Positions 40,550 to 50,290 of a DNA stretch of 64,000 nt are shown one piece after another. Source of the stretch: Prorocentrum cordatum. Lineage: Eukaryota > Sar > Dinophyceae > Prorocentrales > Prorocentraceae. How positions within the stretch are numbered: position 1 is the stretch's first letter; each line of letters starts with the position of its first letter. The notes under the pieces were generated by a model. The model was not told the origin of the DNA, did no database searches, and was given only the letters and a program-made list of their open reading frames with translations. A program made the translations under genes and the position numbers. The stretch lies in the NCBI GenBank assembly GCA_963575745.1, contig CAUYUJ010012113.1, positions 134,066 to 198,065 on the forward strand, given 5' to 3'.

Positions 40550-41010
40550 ACTTCACAACCAGCAATCCTGCGATGCTGGATCCTCGCCTTGAATCAGCAG
40601 CGCCCGACGGTGTCTCCTCCTGCTGCTTCTCCTCCCCTCCTCCAGTCCCCCCCCCTTTCTAGCTTATGCTCTCCGGGTGTCCATTTCGGAACACCCTCAC
40701 GCGTTTCGTGGCCCATAGAGCACTCCACCGAAGGCCCTAGCGGCAACGGTCGCGTCCCTCCCTTCCGCCCCTCTCGGCACACCCATCACACGCTTCTTGG
40801 TCTTGGCCATACAGGGAGCTGCGAGCTCGACCGAAAGTCTCATGACTCACGCGCCTAGTTCGAGAGGGCCACGCCTTGCACTACTCACAGCTGCGTTTTT
40901 TGTCTGTTCGGTTGGGTTGGGCTCGGTGCCTCGCCAAACTATGTCTGCTGTTCTCCGACACTTTTTCCCAAACAATCCTGTGGTGCTGGGTCCTAGTTCT
41001 CGATCGGCAA
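40550..41010. repeat. Solo B-end modules and a single satellite unit
   Basis: B-end cores at about 40557-40585 and 40970-41000 (CAATCCTGTGGTGCTGGGTCCT), and one degenerate 90-bp unit at 40675-40800. Fragments of further satellite elements. Confidence 0.65.
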
Positions 41011-42400
41011 CACCCCGCTCCTCCTCCCCCCCTCCCATCCCGGCGAGCTGTCGGGGCCCATGCCGCTTCTGATTCTTCCATGCCTGGGGACGCTAGCCCG
41101 GGGGATGGGGCCAGAGCGGTGGCGGGATGGGCGGTAGTCGCCCGGGGGCGCGCCCGCGCCTCGATGGAGCCAGCGCTCTCCTCGGCGGAGTGGACAGATG
41201 TGCGGCCGAGGAGGGAGGGAGGGAGCGGAGGGACGAATGGGAAGAGGGAGAAGGAAGAAAGGACACACGGATACGAGGCGTATTGGCGCCAGCTAGCCAC
41301 CCCCCAGGTCCGATGGCCCCAAGACGGCCCAAGATGTCCTGCAGATGGCCCACGGGGCCTCCAAGACGCCCCAAGGGGGCTCCAAGAGGATCTCCAGGAG
41401 GCCATAATAAGAAATGGACCGTTGAATTGTTCAATGAATTAACGTTCGGAAACTGCCGAATAGGTCTCAAATATTGCCACAGGACGGCCCAAGAAGCCCC
41501 GAAGAGGCTAGCAAGACGCCTGGTCCTCCGTGTCCTGCCTCCCATCCTCCTGTCTCTTCCTTTCCCAAGTGCTCCCCCTACGGGGTTCCACAACGGCGGG
41601 AGGGAACGTGTAGTCCAATAGCTTGTTTGGCCGCATGGGCGTTTCCCAGAGTCAGGGCAGGGGGCGGTGGTGATTCGCCGTAGGCGCCTTCGATCCGCCG
41701 CCCCCTGTTGATGTATCAAAGGCTCGAGCGCCAAACTTCTGTGTTTGGATTAGTTTGCAGGTTCCAAATGGACTCTAGACCGATCTCGCAAGCCTTCCGG
41801 AAAACTCGGTCGGCAGAGATGTGTCCGCTTTAGATGGCTCCAACATGGCAAACGAAAATATCCAAGACGGCTAAGATGGCCTCCGCGACGGCTCAGATGG
41901 CCCAAACAAGAGCTCAGTATGGCCTCAATGTATGTTTCCATGACGGCCAAGATGCACCCAAGACAGCGTAAGGGAGCCTCAAGACGGTCGAGAGGGCCCT
42001 CACGACGCCCCGAGAGGGCTCCAAGAGGACCTACACAATACCAAGCTCAAGTAGGATCCTGAAGTTGGTGGCGAGCGCGGGGGAGAAGTGACAAGGGGCG
42101 GGCTTTCTCAGAAGGCTCGGAAGTCCCCTGGCCTTCTGAAAAGTTGTCTGAGCCCTCCCCGAAGACACAGAAAACTTCTCAGAAGGCCCGAGATCTTTTG
42201 AGAAGCCCCGCCGCCGCCTTCTCCTTCTCACTTCCCCCCTCGCTCGCTGCCGATGTCTACGCGATGTTAAACACACTGCTGCACTACCCCCCCCCATACC
42301 CAAAGAGAGCCGCCTCCATCCTTTTATGGCACACCTGCCCATTTTTCTTGGCCCTAGCTTCGGCTCAAAGGAGCGGCGGGCCACGGCCCGCACTTTGAGC
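41010..42400. other. CCAAGA-word region and tail module
   Basis: GGCCCCAAGA words at 41310-41420 and 41830-42030. A tail module at 41575-41700 (GGTTCCACAACGG.., TTCGCCGTAGGCGCCTTCGAT) is shared with 62935-63080. No gene supported. Confidence 0.5.
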
Positions 42401-42787
42401 CCTGGGACCCTCCCAGCCCTGATCCGAGCCCAGGGGCTCGGGACTCTCCGTCACGCCGCCGGTGATGCGGCGCCTCGGGTGGGCGCTGGTGGGCGCTCTC
42501 GGGCTCTCCGAGCTGGACGGCCTCCCTGAGCTGCTTGACGGCCGCGGGTCGGCGGTGGCCGAGGAGCCGAGCGAGCGCTGGTCGGAGGTCGACGCAGAGC
42601 CCTGGCGGGGTGTGCCCGCAAGGTTCATGGCGCCCTGGTCGCGGTGCAACCTAGTATACGTGCAGGCGTGAGGGCACAAGACGGGCTGCCAACAGCCAGG
42701 TGTGGACGGCAGACCCTGCGCAGCGCGCGGTGATCACAAGCTTTTGAGAGACAAGGCTCACCCTGGCATGCCCGTCCCAAGCGAGGA

Positions 42788-43162
42788 GTGGCCTGGACGG
42801 AGCACCCTGGCCTATCGGAGAAGCAGAGGGAGCAAGCGGTGATCGCAGCTAAGCGGCTGATCGTACGGCATGAGCTGGGGCAGGCGGAGGCAACATCAAT
42901 CAAGACGGGCATCAAGGGCGGCAAAAAGAAGACCAGCAACCGTACGAAGGTCGAAACGTGGATGGGCAAGGGCGTGATCGCCGCGATCTTCACGATCTCG
43001 AGCCATCGGACGTGGGGTAGCTTCGCTGCTGATGGCTTCGTGCTCTGGCGAATTTGGCGCTTCTTCCAGCTTGGTCCGCTGATCTCGGCCACCTCGAGGT
43101 GCTCGTCAGATACGTGGGGGCGTACCCCAGGTGTGGTCGTACCTGGGCAGCGGCAGGGCTAG
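42788..43162 (+). pseudogene. DIRS-like element 1, gag N-terminal part
   Basis: A helical Lys/Ala-rich frame (KQREQAVIAAKRLIVRHELG) with a basic patch (KGGKKKTSNRTKVETWMGKG). The second half loses protein character, and the signal moves to the 43054 frame. Assignment to Gag is by position. Confidence 0.35.
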
Positions 43163-43610
43163 CGACTCCGACAGCGAGTGGCAGCGACTCGGAGGCGGGC
43201 AGCGTCTGCGGGGGGGCCGACATCAGCGACAGCGATGAGGCGACGGACACCAAGGCGCTGTCTGCGGAGCTCGCGGAACGGCAGTCGGACCTGGCCAGCG
43301 CGGTCGGCGAGCTGAAGTCGAGGATCGAGGGCGGCGACGGGGCTTCGGGTGCTGCAAGTGGTGGAGGCGGTGACCCGGCCTCGGGGTCCTCTCTGCCGCC
43401 GCCGGCGGAGCCTCCAGGACCGCGACCTGGTGAACGGACGATGGCCGGCGTGGACACCTTCCTCCAGAAGTTGACCGAGCACGAGGACGCGTTCAGGAAG
43501 AACGCGGGTCTGTCTACCAAGGCGCAGGCTGGATCGCCCACGCCGAGCTCGAGTGCCGCTTCGTGGGAGAAGGTCGGTGACCTGGGGGACGCTGAGGGAC
43601 CAGATCGTGC
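43054..43610 (+). pseudogene. DIRS-like element 1, gag acidic/linker part
   Basis: An Asp/Ser/Ala-rich frame with SDSDEATDTKALSAELAERQ and a Gly/Pro linker. The signal moves to the next frame near 43590. No named domain. Confidence 0.4.
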
Positions 43611-44146
43611 AGCGAAAGGAGGAGACGGTGAACCCCAAAGCCAGCCTGCTGATGACCCTCCAGCGATACCGTACCATCGCGGGCACTCCCATGGGCGGGG
43701 TCAGGACGCGTGTGGCCCCGACGGTACTTGCGAAACTCTACAATGGCGGGCGCAGTGCCCGCGTGGAGACGCAGGGGTGGCTACAGAGTAAGGAGCTGCA
43801 GGGCGCGGGGCTGGCGCAGTATATCAAATTGTTGGCCATGGTGCTTGACCGCATGATGAGCCAGAGGCAGTGGGACGAGCTGATCAGCTCGCAGGCCGCC
43901 GAGCTGACTTGCCCGAGGCTCTACGAGCGGGTGGAGTGCAAAGCTGAGCAGCAGCATCCGAAGAGTCAGCACGGCGGGAAGTGGAGTTCGAAGGTCGACT
44001 GGACGCTGAGTACCTGCGCTTGGACGGCGAACAGCGAGAACCACAAGGCCGATGACGAGGTGATGGAGAAGCTCGAGCGGCGGGCGATCTTTAACAAGCA
44101 CTTGGGTGAGGTGCGTTCGGGCCAGCCTGCAGGGGATGACGAATAG
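43553..44146 (+). CDS. DIRS-like element 1, gag core
   Basis: A well-formed 197-residue frame ending at a stop. Helical segments include LQGAGLAQYIKLLAMVLD, SQRQWDELISSQAAEL, a spacer with WSSKVDWTL, and MEKLERRAIFNKHL near the end. The ending xRAxFNKHL and the QW...E..L motif fit Gag proteins of dinoflagellate DIRS-type elements as I remember them. It would form the nucleoprotein particle. Confidence 0.5.
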   Translation: MPLRGRRSVTWGTLRDQIVQRKEETVNPKASLLMTLQRYRTIAGTPMGGVRTRVAPTVLAKLYNGGRSARVETQGWLQSKELQGAGLAQYIKLLAMVLDRMMSQRQWDELISSQAAELTCPRLYERVECKAEQQHPKSQHGGKWSSKVDWTLSTCAWTANSENHKADDEVMEKLERRAIFNKHLGEVRSGQPAGDDE

Positions 44147-44982
44147 GTTGCGGCTTGAGTTATCATGGTGCGCTCTGGCCAAGGCCTGGGACGTCAATCC
44201 TCTCTGCCACGGCCGCGGCGGCGAGCTGCATTCGTACCGAGCTTCCTGCTGGACACCTCTGGCGGGTGGTGGAGCTACATCGGGCTGGTGAGTATCCTGG
44301 CGATCGCCTGTGGGGTTCTCCACGGGGGCGTCATCGAGCGGGGGCCTCCTTTGTACCTGAGGGCCTCCGTTCCCTTCCAGCAAGTTGGCTTTCCCGTGCG
44401 TCGCGGCGCAGGTCGCCGGGTGGTTCCAGATGACTACTTGGGAGAAGGCGTTGAGGGAACGAGATCCTCCGAGGAGTCTACCTTGCCTGCCTTTCCCACT
44501 GAAGAAGAGACGATCGAGTTCGGGTCTGTCGGAAACGGAGCTGAGGCTGACGTGGAGGCGGACTTCGAGAACGATAGCGGCGATTCGAAGTATGGCCACT
44601 GGCTGTTCGAGTGGCTGGATCCGACCGTCAGGTCTGGGCCAGACAGCCATGAGTCAGGACGAGTGGGGGAAAAGCACGCCGCTGCAGAAACGACTGGTGA
44701 CGACCGCCTGGGACTTTCAGGCGGTGAGGGCAAGGTGGGGGACCATCAACGACGGCTGAGCGGCTTTGAGCCGCCTGGCGGAAGGGAGTCCGACAGACTA
44801 TTTCACAAAGAGAACTACGAAGACGAGGACCGAAGCACCAAGTACACCGTCGGCGCTGAGGAAAGGGGGCTTGTGCCCCCTGAAGGTGGCGCAGGAGTCG
44901 CTACCAGCACCGGAGACGAAGAGCTTGAAGGTCCACGGGATCTCGAACCTAGCGGGCAGGTGCTTGACGGAGGCCAACGCTG

Positions 44983-45354
44983 ATGATCAAGGCCACGGGG
45001 GAGGTGGTCTGCGACCAATACGAGAAGACAAAGAGCTACTCGGACCCCGCGCTGAAGAGCAAGAAGGAGCGTCTGGGACTTGCCCTGCGCATGACCCAAG
45101 CAGTTATGATCACCTGTGTGAAGCACGTGCGAGAACGTGTCGGGCTGTTCACGGTGGCCAAGTACTTCGACTCGAAGACTGGCTGTGTCGTGAAATCTCG
45201 CCTGGTCCGGGATTGTCGGAAGGTCAACCTGCTCTTCGTGGATCCCCCTTGGGTCCCGCTTGGTAGTCCCGCGCGCCTGGCTCTCCTGGAGCTGGACGAG
45301 GCAATATTTCGTGGACGACGGCTTTTCTCCTTCCGGGGCGACGTGCCGGATTGA
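44983..45354 (+). pseudogene. DIRS-like element 1, RT fingers
   Basis: RERVGLFTVAKYFDSKTGCV, then RLVRDCRKVNLLF, DPPWVPLGSP and FSFRGDVPD are the RT fingers and motif A (GDVPD in place of the usual SDV/DIKD with one catalytic Asp). The frame stops right after GDVPD; the continuation FYRLHWGSELANF is in another frame, so an indel sits at about 45350. Confidence 0.65.
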
Positions 45355-45944
45355 TTGGTTCTACAGGCTGCACTGGGGCTCGGAGCTGGCGAATTTTTTG
45401 TGGTGGAAGGCGTTTCGCCGCAGGAGCTGTACCGCTTCGGCCTGGAGCAGGGGGTGGAGCGCAGGAGGAAGATATCGGGATTGGGGCCGAGAGCTTGGTG
45501 ATGGGGTCCGCCTGGGCAGTCTTTCTGGCCCACACAGCTGCATGGAGGCGAGCTTCGAGTCTCTGAGGGCCCCAAGCTTGACCTATGGCAAGCCCACGCC
45601 TTCCTGCGGCCTCACCGACCAGGAGGCGACCCGCTTCATGCTGATGCTGTATATCGACGAGTACATCAATTTCACGCTGGCAGAGAGGACGGGGAGACGA
45701 CGGTCCTGGACGACAAAATGATGGTCAATAAGCTCCTGAACAGCAGAGGCCTCGCAGTCCGCAAGGAGGCCTGAGGAGAGCGGCCTGGGTCTCTGCATCG
45801 GACCCGGTCGTCCCTACACGTTGAGGATACAACCTTCGGAGTTTTAGCAAGTGGTCTTGGCGACAGAGGCGGCTGTCCTGGAGAGGCATCTTCGGCCCTC
45901 AACGGAGGTATCGCTGGTCGGACACTGGACGTGGAGTATGAGGG
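45354..45944 (+). pseudogene. DIRS-like element 1, RT palm and start of thumb
   Basis: In shifting frames: FYRLHWGSELANF, a Met-Gly-Ser-Ala-Trp-Ala segment (motif B region), then LMLYIDEYIN, the position of the catalytic YxDD motif; here the second Asp is Glu. A thumb-like VSLVGHWTWSMRASPLE follows. The signal ends at 45944. Confidence 0.55.
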
Positions 45945-46101
45945 CATCCCCGCTAGAAAGAAATGTCCCCCCCAGCCGGCAGTGTTTCTGAACAGCCGAC
46001 TGCCTCGGACGCGATGTCACGCGTCAAGTGCCTGAGGGGGTGAGAAGGCGCTAGACTACTCACCAGGAAGCCTCCGAAAACGTATCCTCGTTCCCGCTTG
46101 C
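45945..46101. repeat. Split direct repeat, B2 copy
   Basis: A direct repeat of 46258-46416, about 157 bp with few differences, starting CATCCCCGCTAGAAAG in both. On the minus strand it still encodes the recombinase tail (GFLVSSLAPSHP...ISF stop). It marks the outer end of DIRS-like element 2. Confidence 0.85.
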
Positions 46102-46257
46102 TCCGAAAAGGCTGGCCGCCCTGGAGGGGCCACGCACAACACTGCATTGAACTACGAACGTGAAGAGAAGAAGAAGAGGGGAGGAGGACGGGGAAAGGGT
46201 GGTGCCGAAAAAACTATTGAGGACACCAACAGCGAGATAACGCACCAACATGCATAC
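46102..46257. repeat. Segment between B copies (candidate A2)
   Basis: In PAT/Ngaro-type elements the order at the recombinase end is B1-A2-B2, where A2 copies the element's other end. This 156-bp segment has the A2 position. Its partner A1 would lie upstream of the RT, but that end is lost in the GTA microsatellite. Confidence 0.5.
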
Positions 46258-46416
46258 ATCCCCGCTAGAAAGAAGTGCCCCCCCCCCAGCCGGCACTGTT
46301 TCTGAACAGCCGACTGCCGCGAACGCGATGGCACGCGTTAAGTGCCTGATGGGGGTAAGAATGCGCTAGACTACTCACCAGGAAGCCTCCGAAAACTAAT
46401 CCTCGCTTTCGCTTGC
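46258..46416. repeat. Split direct repeat, B1 copy
   Basis: The inner copy. It contains the last ~50 codons and the TAG stop of the recombinase frame (46265). It differs from B2 at scattered positions and small indels. Confidence 0.85.
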
Positions 46417-47420
46417 CACGGCTTGCCAGCACTTCATTGCGCAGGACCTTGTTGAGCGAGGCCAGAAGTCGTCCAGGCAGTTCTTTTCGGAGCTTTTGTG
46501 CTTGGGCCACATGATTTGATGAGACCTTCTGGATGGCTCGGAGAAGGGCCGCAGGGTTCATATAGATTTGACAATTTTCTGCACGCATCCAGCGGCCGCG
46601 GCTCTGGATGTCAGGCAGGCCAACCCCGTTCTTGAACGCATCATGAGACGGGCCTCCGTGCCGCATCCCGTGCGGCACCACCCTGTAGCCCAGGTGGTCG
46701 GAGGCTTGGTTGAAGGCCTTCTCGACGGCCCCCAGCGCGAGGCCTCTGAACAGCAGCCCGCCTGGCTTTGCCCGCTCGGAGATGCTCTTGAGCAGGGGCT
46801 CCATCCAGCGACGATCTTGCCACGCGGCCACCGCGCCGGCGTCGAACTGCCTGTTCTTGGCGGGCCTGCGTCTGGTCGAGGGGGCAACCGTGATGCTCCA
46901 CTTCTGGATCGAGGCGCCCTGCGCGGGCGTGCACAGGTCCTCCTTGCGGAGCTCGATCGCCTCGGACGGCCTGAGATGGCAGTCCCAGGCCAGCAGGGCG
47001 AAGAAACCGACGAGGCACAGCTCTTGCTGGATGAAGGAGTCGACGAACAGCCAAGTCATCTCCTCGCACGGTGGGCCCCTGGACTTCTCTGGCGCCCTTC
47101 GAGAGAACGAGCGCAGCGCGGCCTTGGCAAGAGCGCATCAGCTGGGGGCTTTGATCGGCAAGTCCAATGTCCAGGCAGCGCCGTAGAGGGCATAGCGGGC
47201 AGCGCTCACCGCAGCGCCGTCCAAGAAGAGGAACTCCGTGTACTCGACGAGGAGCTTGTCCCACTGCACCGCGGCGGTGGCGGCTGGAACAGCGCGGGCG
47301 AAGCGGACCGCGGCAGCGTTGCAGTCGCGACAGCGCTGCTGCGTCGTTGGGCCCAACGCAAGGCGACGTAGAAACCCAGGCCCGTCTTCAGGGTGATGCC
47401 GGCGTCGCCGACCCGCAGCA
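46265..47420 (-). pseudogene. Element 2, tyrosine recombinase
   Basis: The N-terminal core-binding part is at about 47420-47141 (AVQWDKLLVEYTEFLFLDG). The frame is interrupted by TGA at 47138-47140 but continues in phase as CALAKAALRSF and then the catalytic domain. CHLRPSEAIELRKEDL carries the first Arg, HGMRHGGPSHDAF the His-x-x-Arg pair, SRGRWM the Gly-x-Trp box, and CQIYMNPA the nucleophile Tyr. All catalytic positions of the family are present. It would integrate circular element DNA without target duplication. It ends at 46265 inside repeat B1. Confidence 0.75.
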
Positions 47421-47639
47421 CGGCGTTCGGCTGCGGCCAGGCCTCTGGCGGTCAGCGAGGGCGCCCAGCTCCCACTTGAGCGGCTGCCCGTCCCAGCACC
47501 CGCCCGCTGACTCCCACCCGAGCGTGGCCTTCGCCGGGAGGGGGTCCACGCGGGCGCAATGGTTGACCTTCTGGCCGAGGCAGGCTGCCAAGTGCTCCTC
47601 CCGCCGCTGATCGCTGCGGGGCTCGCCCTCCTTCCCCCA

Positions 47640-48240
47640 GGCAGCTGGCGGAGCGGCGCCCCACAGCACTCCCGCCAGGCGGCGGCAAAACTGAGGAGGG
47701 TAAGCCGAGGCGAAAGATGTCCTCCACCGCCAGCGAGCAGGCGACGTCGCCGTGGCTGGGAGGCGAACCGACCCTTGCAGCACGACGTGTCGCGCGTGCC
47801 CGGGGCACCTGGCCTCCGTGCGTTCAGGGCCATGCAGGTCCCCCACGAGCAGGGTCGGCTTCTTCCATGCTGCGCCGAAGGCGCACATGTCCAGCTCCAC
47901 GCGAACGGCAGCAGCACGCCTACGCAGGCGCTCCAGCGGCGGCCAGCTCCAGAGGTGGCTCGACCGAGGGTTGTCGATGACGAACTGAGCGCCAGCGTCC
48001 AGGCAGGCCCGCACCACCCGACATGAGAACTTGGCGCAGGCGAGACCGGAGTACGACGCGGCCGAGTCCGCCATCTCGCCACCTCGCCGGGCAGCGCTCC
48101 AGCGCGTGCAGGGGGCCCCCAGGGCGACAGCCCACTGCGCGATGGTGTCCGAGACCGGGGCCCTGGTGACGTCGAAGTACTCTGCGTTGATGTGGTCGAC
48201 TGGAGCAGCACAGCGCAGTCCGCCGCCCAGAGCTCCAGCG
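47640..48240 (-). CDS. Element 2, cytosine-C5 methyltransferase-like domain
   Basis: From about 48200 one frame (open to 47388) carries DHINAEYFDV; GAPCTRWSAAR, equivalent to motif IV (Pro-Cys, catalytic Cys); AQFVIDNPRSSHLW, equivalent to motif VI (normally Glu-Asn-Val/Pro, here Asp-Asn-Pro); MCAFGAAWKKPT; CPGHARHVVLQG; and YPPQFCRRLA. A possible motif I (LELWAADCAVL) lies just upstream in the RNase H frame, so an indel near 48200 separates it. Capture of DNA methyltransferases by dinoflagellate retrotransposons is published; activity of this copy is unlikely given the breaks. Without an alignment it could be a catalytically dead relative. Confidence 0.65.
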
Positions 48241-48559
48241 GCGAGGCGGCAGCGCCCAGCGAAGAACTCGAGGGAATAAACCTCACCTCGCTGTCTGAGC
48301 CCGCGGCGGCGAAGGCGGCGAGCCGCGCCCCCGCCGCGGCCAGCTTCGGGCTGTCATGCACGGCCTCTTCGGCCGCCTCAGGCGCCCGAGGGGTCGGTGA
48401 CCCTTCCCTGCTCCGAGCGGGATCCAGAGGGTCACCGCGGTCCTCGCAGGGCTCCTCGGCGAGTCGCCAGCGGCGAGCGGCGGCCGAGAGCGGCTCGGCG
48501 GGCGTCGAGGGCTCCTCGGCGCGGGCGAGCAGGCGGCCCAGGCGGCCAACGTCTCGAAG

Positions 48560-49520
48560 TTCAGCAGCCCGGCCTTGCACGCTCTGCCCTGCCCCGCGCC
48601 GCCGCAACCTGGAGGCGGAGTCCGAGGGGTTGCGGTCGGCGCGGATGTGCCTCCGCGCCCACCGCACATTGGCAGCGACCTGCCATGCGGTTCCCCGTCG
48701 GAGCAACGCCAGCAGCTCCCAGGCTCGGGCTCGTCCGCGATCGCAGGCGAGGATCTCCGACATGTCGTTCCCAAAGGAAAGCAGCACGGTGTTGTGGTTC
48801 GCACCGTGGCTGCAGTGGTCGGCGAGCCCCATGGGCGCTGCGCGCGCCTCCAGGTTGTGGATCTTATCAGGACGCTTCCAGCTCCCAGCTCGGATGCATC
48901 TCCAGCGTTCGGGAAGGTCCCATTCATGGCCAAGAGCAGGCACCAACCCAACAACCTCCACGACATCGTCCAGCTGCGACCCTCTCGGGATGACGGCGAC
49001 GCGCGACTCCCGCAGCCGACCCAGCTCCTGATCCACCTCGCGGGCGGCCCATGCGCTGAACGTCTCCCCGCCCGTCTCCAGCTCGGGGGTCTCGTCGGGC
49101 AGGGCACCAGCACCGCAGTCGTCCTCGTGCTCGTCCCCAAGCTCCCTGAACCTCCAGCGCTCGCGGTAGATGGCAGCAGCCCATGCCTCCCGAGGGCTCG
49201 CCCTCGTGATGTGGACGGCACACGCGTGCGAGCTCGAGTCGCTGCAGTAGACGTGCTCCGCAATGGGGCGGCCGAGGTCCGAGACGGCGAGGGGCAGGAG
49301 GCCCCTGATGAGCCTGACCTCGGCGAGCTCGTTGGCGTCAAACTCCCTCCGCTCCCCGCGGCCGTCGCCGATGAACGGGTACAGGTACTGCAGACCCGAG
49401 AGCAGCTCCCGCCTGGTCGAGAAGTGGTCGACGATGTGCCCAACGACCCGCCTGACGATGCCAGGAGCGGAGCCCTTGGTGAACTCGAGCTCGCGGAGGG
49501 CGTGCCACAGCCGCCACATG
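48560..49520 (-). CDS. Element 2, RT thumb and RNase H
   Basis: The thumb segment includes RRVVGHIVDHFSTRRELLS. The RNase H domain follows, with HVYCSDSSSHACAVHIT (first catalytic Asp), KIHNLEARAAPMGLADHCSH (catalytic Glu in the helix), LLSFGNDMSEILACDRGRAR (central Asp) and RADRNPSDSASR (terminal Asp). This is the classical RNase H order, uninterrupted in one frame. It would remove the RNA template during replication. Confidence 0.75.
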
Positions 49521-49544
49521 CGCGACGACCGGGGGATCGTCTCG

Positions 49545-49713
49545 TTCCCTCGATCCGCCTGCCCACCAGCTCCAGCTCCGTGGTCGGGTCGACGTTCTCG
49601 TGAGTGACGAACCCCATGGTGTGCAGCTCCTCGGTGAGCGCCTTGTGGAGCGCGGCGGTCGCCTCGACCGAGCCCCCAATGACGTCCCCGCTGTCGACGT
49701 AGAGCGCCACCAC
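49545..49713 (-). pseudogene. Element 2, RT palm motif C
   Basis: The frame opens directly at the microsatellite with VALYVDSGDVIGG, where YVDS stands in the catalytic YxDD position (second Asp replaced). A helix and the LxLVGRRIEG turn follow, matching RT motifs C-D of DIRS elements. A missing G near 49545-49549 shifts the frame. Confidence 0.65.
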
Positions 49714-49721
49714 ATCAGTAA

Positions 49722-49723
49722 TC

Positions 49724-49786
<63 letters not shown>

Positions 49787-49826
49787 ATAGTAGTACTAGT
49801 ACTAGTAGTACTAGTAGTACTACTAC

Positions 49827-49860
<34 letters not shown>

Positions 49861-49950
49861 CGTAGTAGTAGTAGTAGTAGTAGCAGTAGTAGCAGTAATA
49901 GTAGTAGTAGTAGTGGTAGTAGTAGTAGTAGTAGAGTAGTAGTAGTAGTG

Positions 49951-49993
<43 letters not shown>

Positions 49994-49998
49994 AGTGA

Positions 49999-50043
<45 letters not shown>

Positions 50044-50202
50044 AGGAAGAAGAAGTAGTAGAATTAGTAGAAGTAGTACTAGTAGTAGTAGTAGCAGTGA
50101 TAGTAGTAGTAGTCGTAGTAGTAGTAGTAGTAGTAGTAATAGTAGTAGTAGTAGAATTAATCGTACTAGTAGTAGGAGTAGTGGTAGACGTAGTTGTAAT
50201 GG

Positions 50203-50247
<45 letters not shown>

Positions 50248-50290
50248 CAGTAGTGATAGTGGTAGTCATAGTCGTAGTGGTAGTATTGTA
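49722..50290. repeat. (GTA)n microsatellite
   Basis: About 570 bp of GTA/TAG triplets with sparse interruptions. It abuts the first surviving RT codon of DIRS-like element 2 and so marks its truncation. Poly-Ser, poly-Val and poly-Thr frames are artefacts. Confidence 0.97.

Larger units (their letters stand above)
42788..45944 (+). mobile_element. DIRS-like element 1: gag and N-terminal RT, truncated
   Basis: Plus-strand coding signal in shifting frames runs from a Gag-like region through the RT fingers, palm and part of the thumb. It stops exactly where the terminal repeat of the minus-strand element begins (45945). At least four frame changes occur, so it is a pseudogene copy. RNase H, methyltransferase and recombinase parts are absent on this strand. 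Confidence 0.65.
45945..49713 (-). mobile_element. DIRS-like element 2 with methyltransferase and tyrosine recombinase
   Basis: On the minus strand, in order: RT palm/thumb, RNase H, an acidic linker, a cytosine-methyltransferase-like domain, and a tyrosine recombinase, then the B1-A2-B2 repeats. Recombinase plus RT/RNase H defines the DIRS order, and split direct repeats point to the Ngaro/PAT branch. The gag and N-terminal RT are missing at the microsatellite. At least three indels and one in-frame TGA break the pol frame. Confidence 0.75.

Noticed and set aside
46568-47371. 267-residue plus-strand ORF
   Set aside because: Antisense to the tyrosine recombinase, whose catalytic motifs are on the minus strand.
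48192-49603. Plus-strand ORFs of 279 and 342 residues
   Set aside because: Antisense to the RNase H and methyltransferase-like coding region of DIRS-like element 2.
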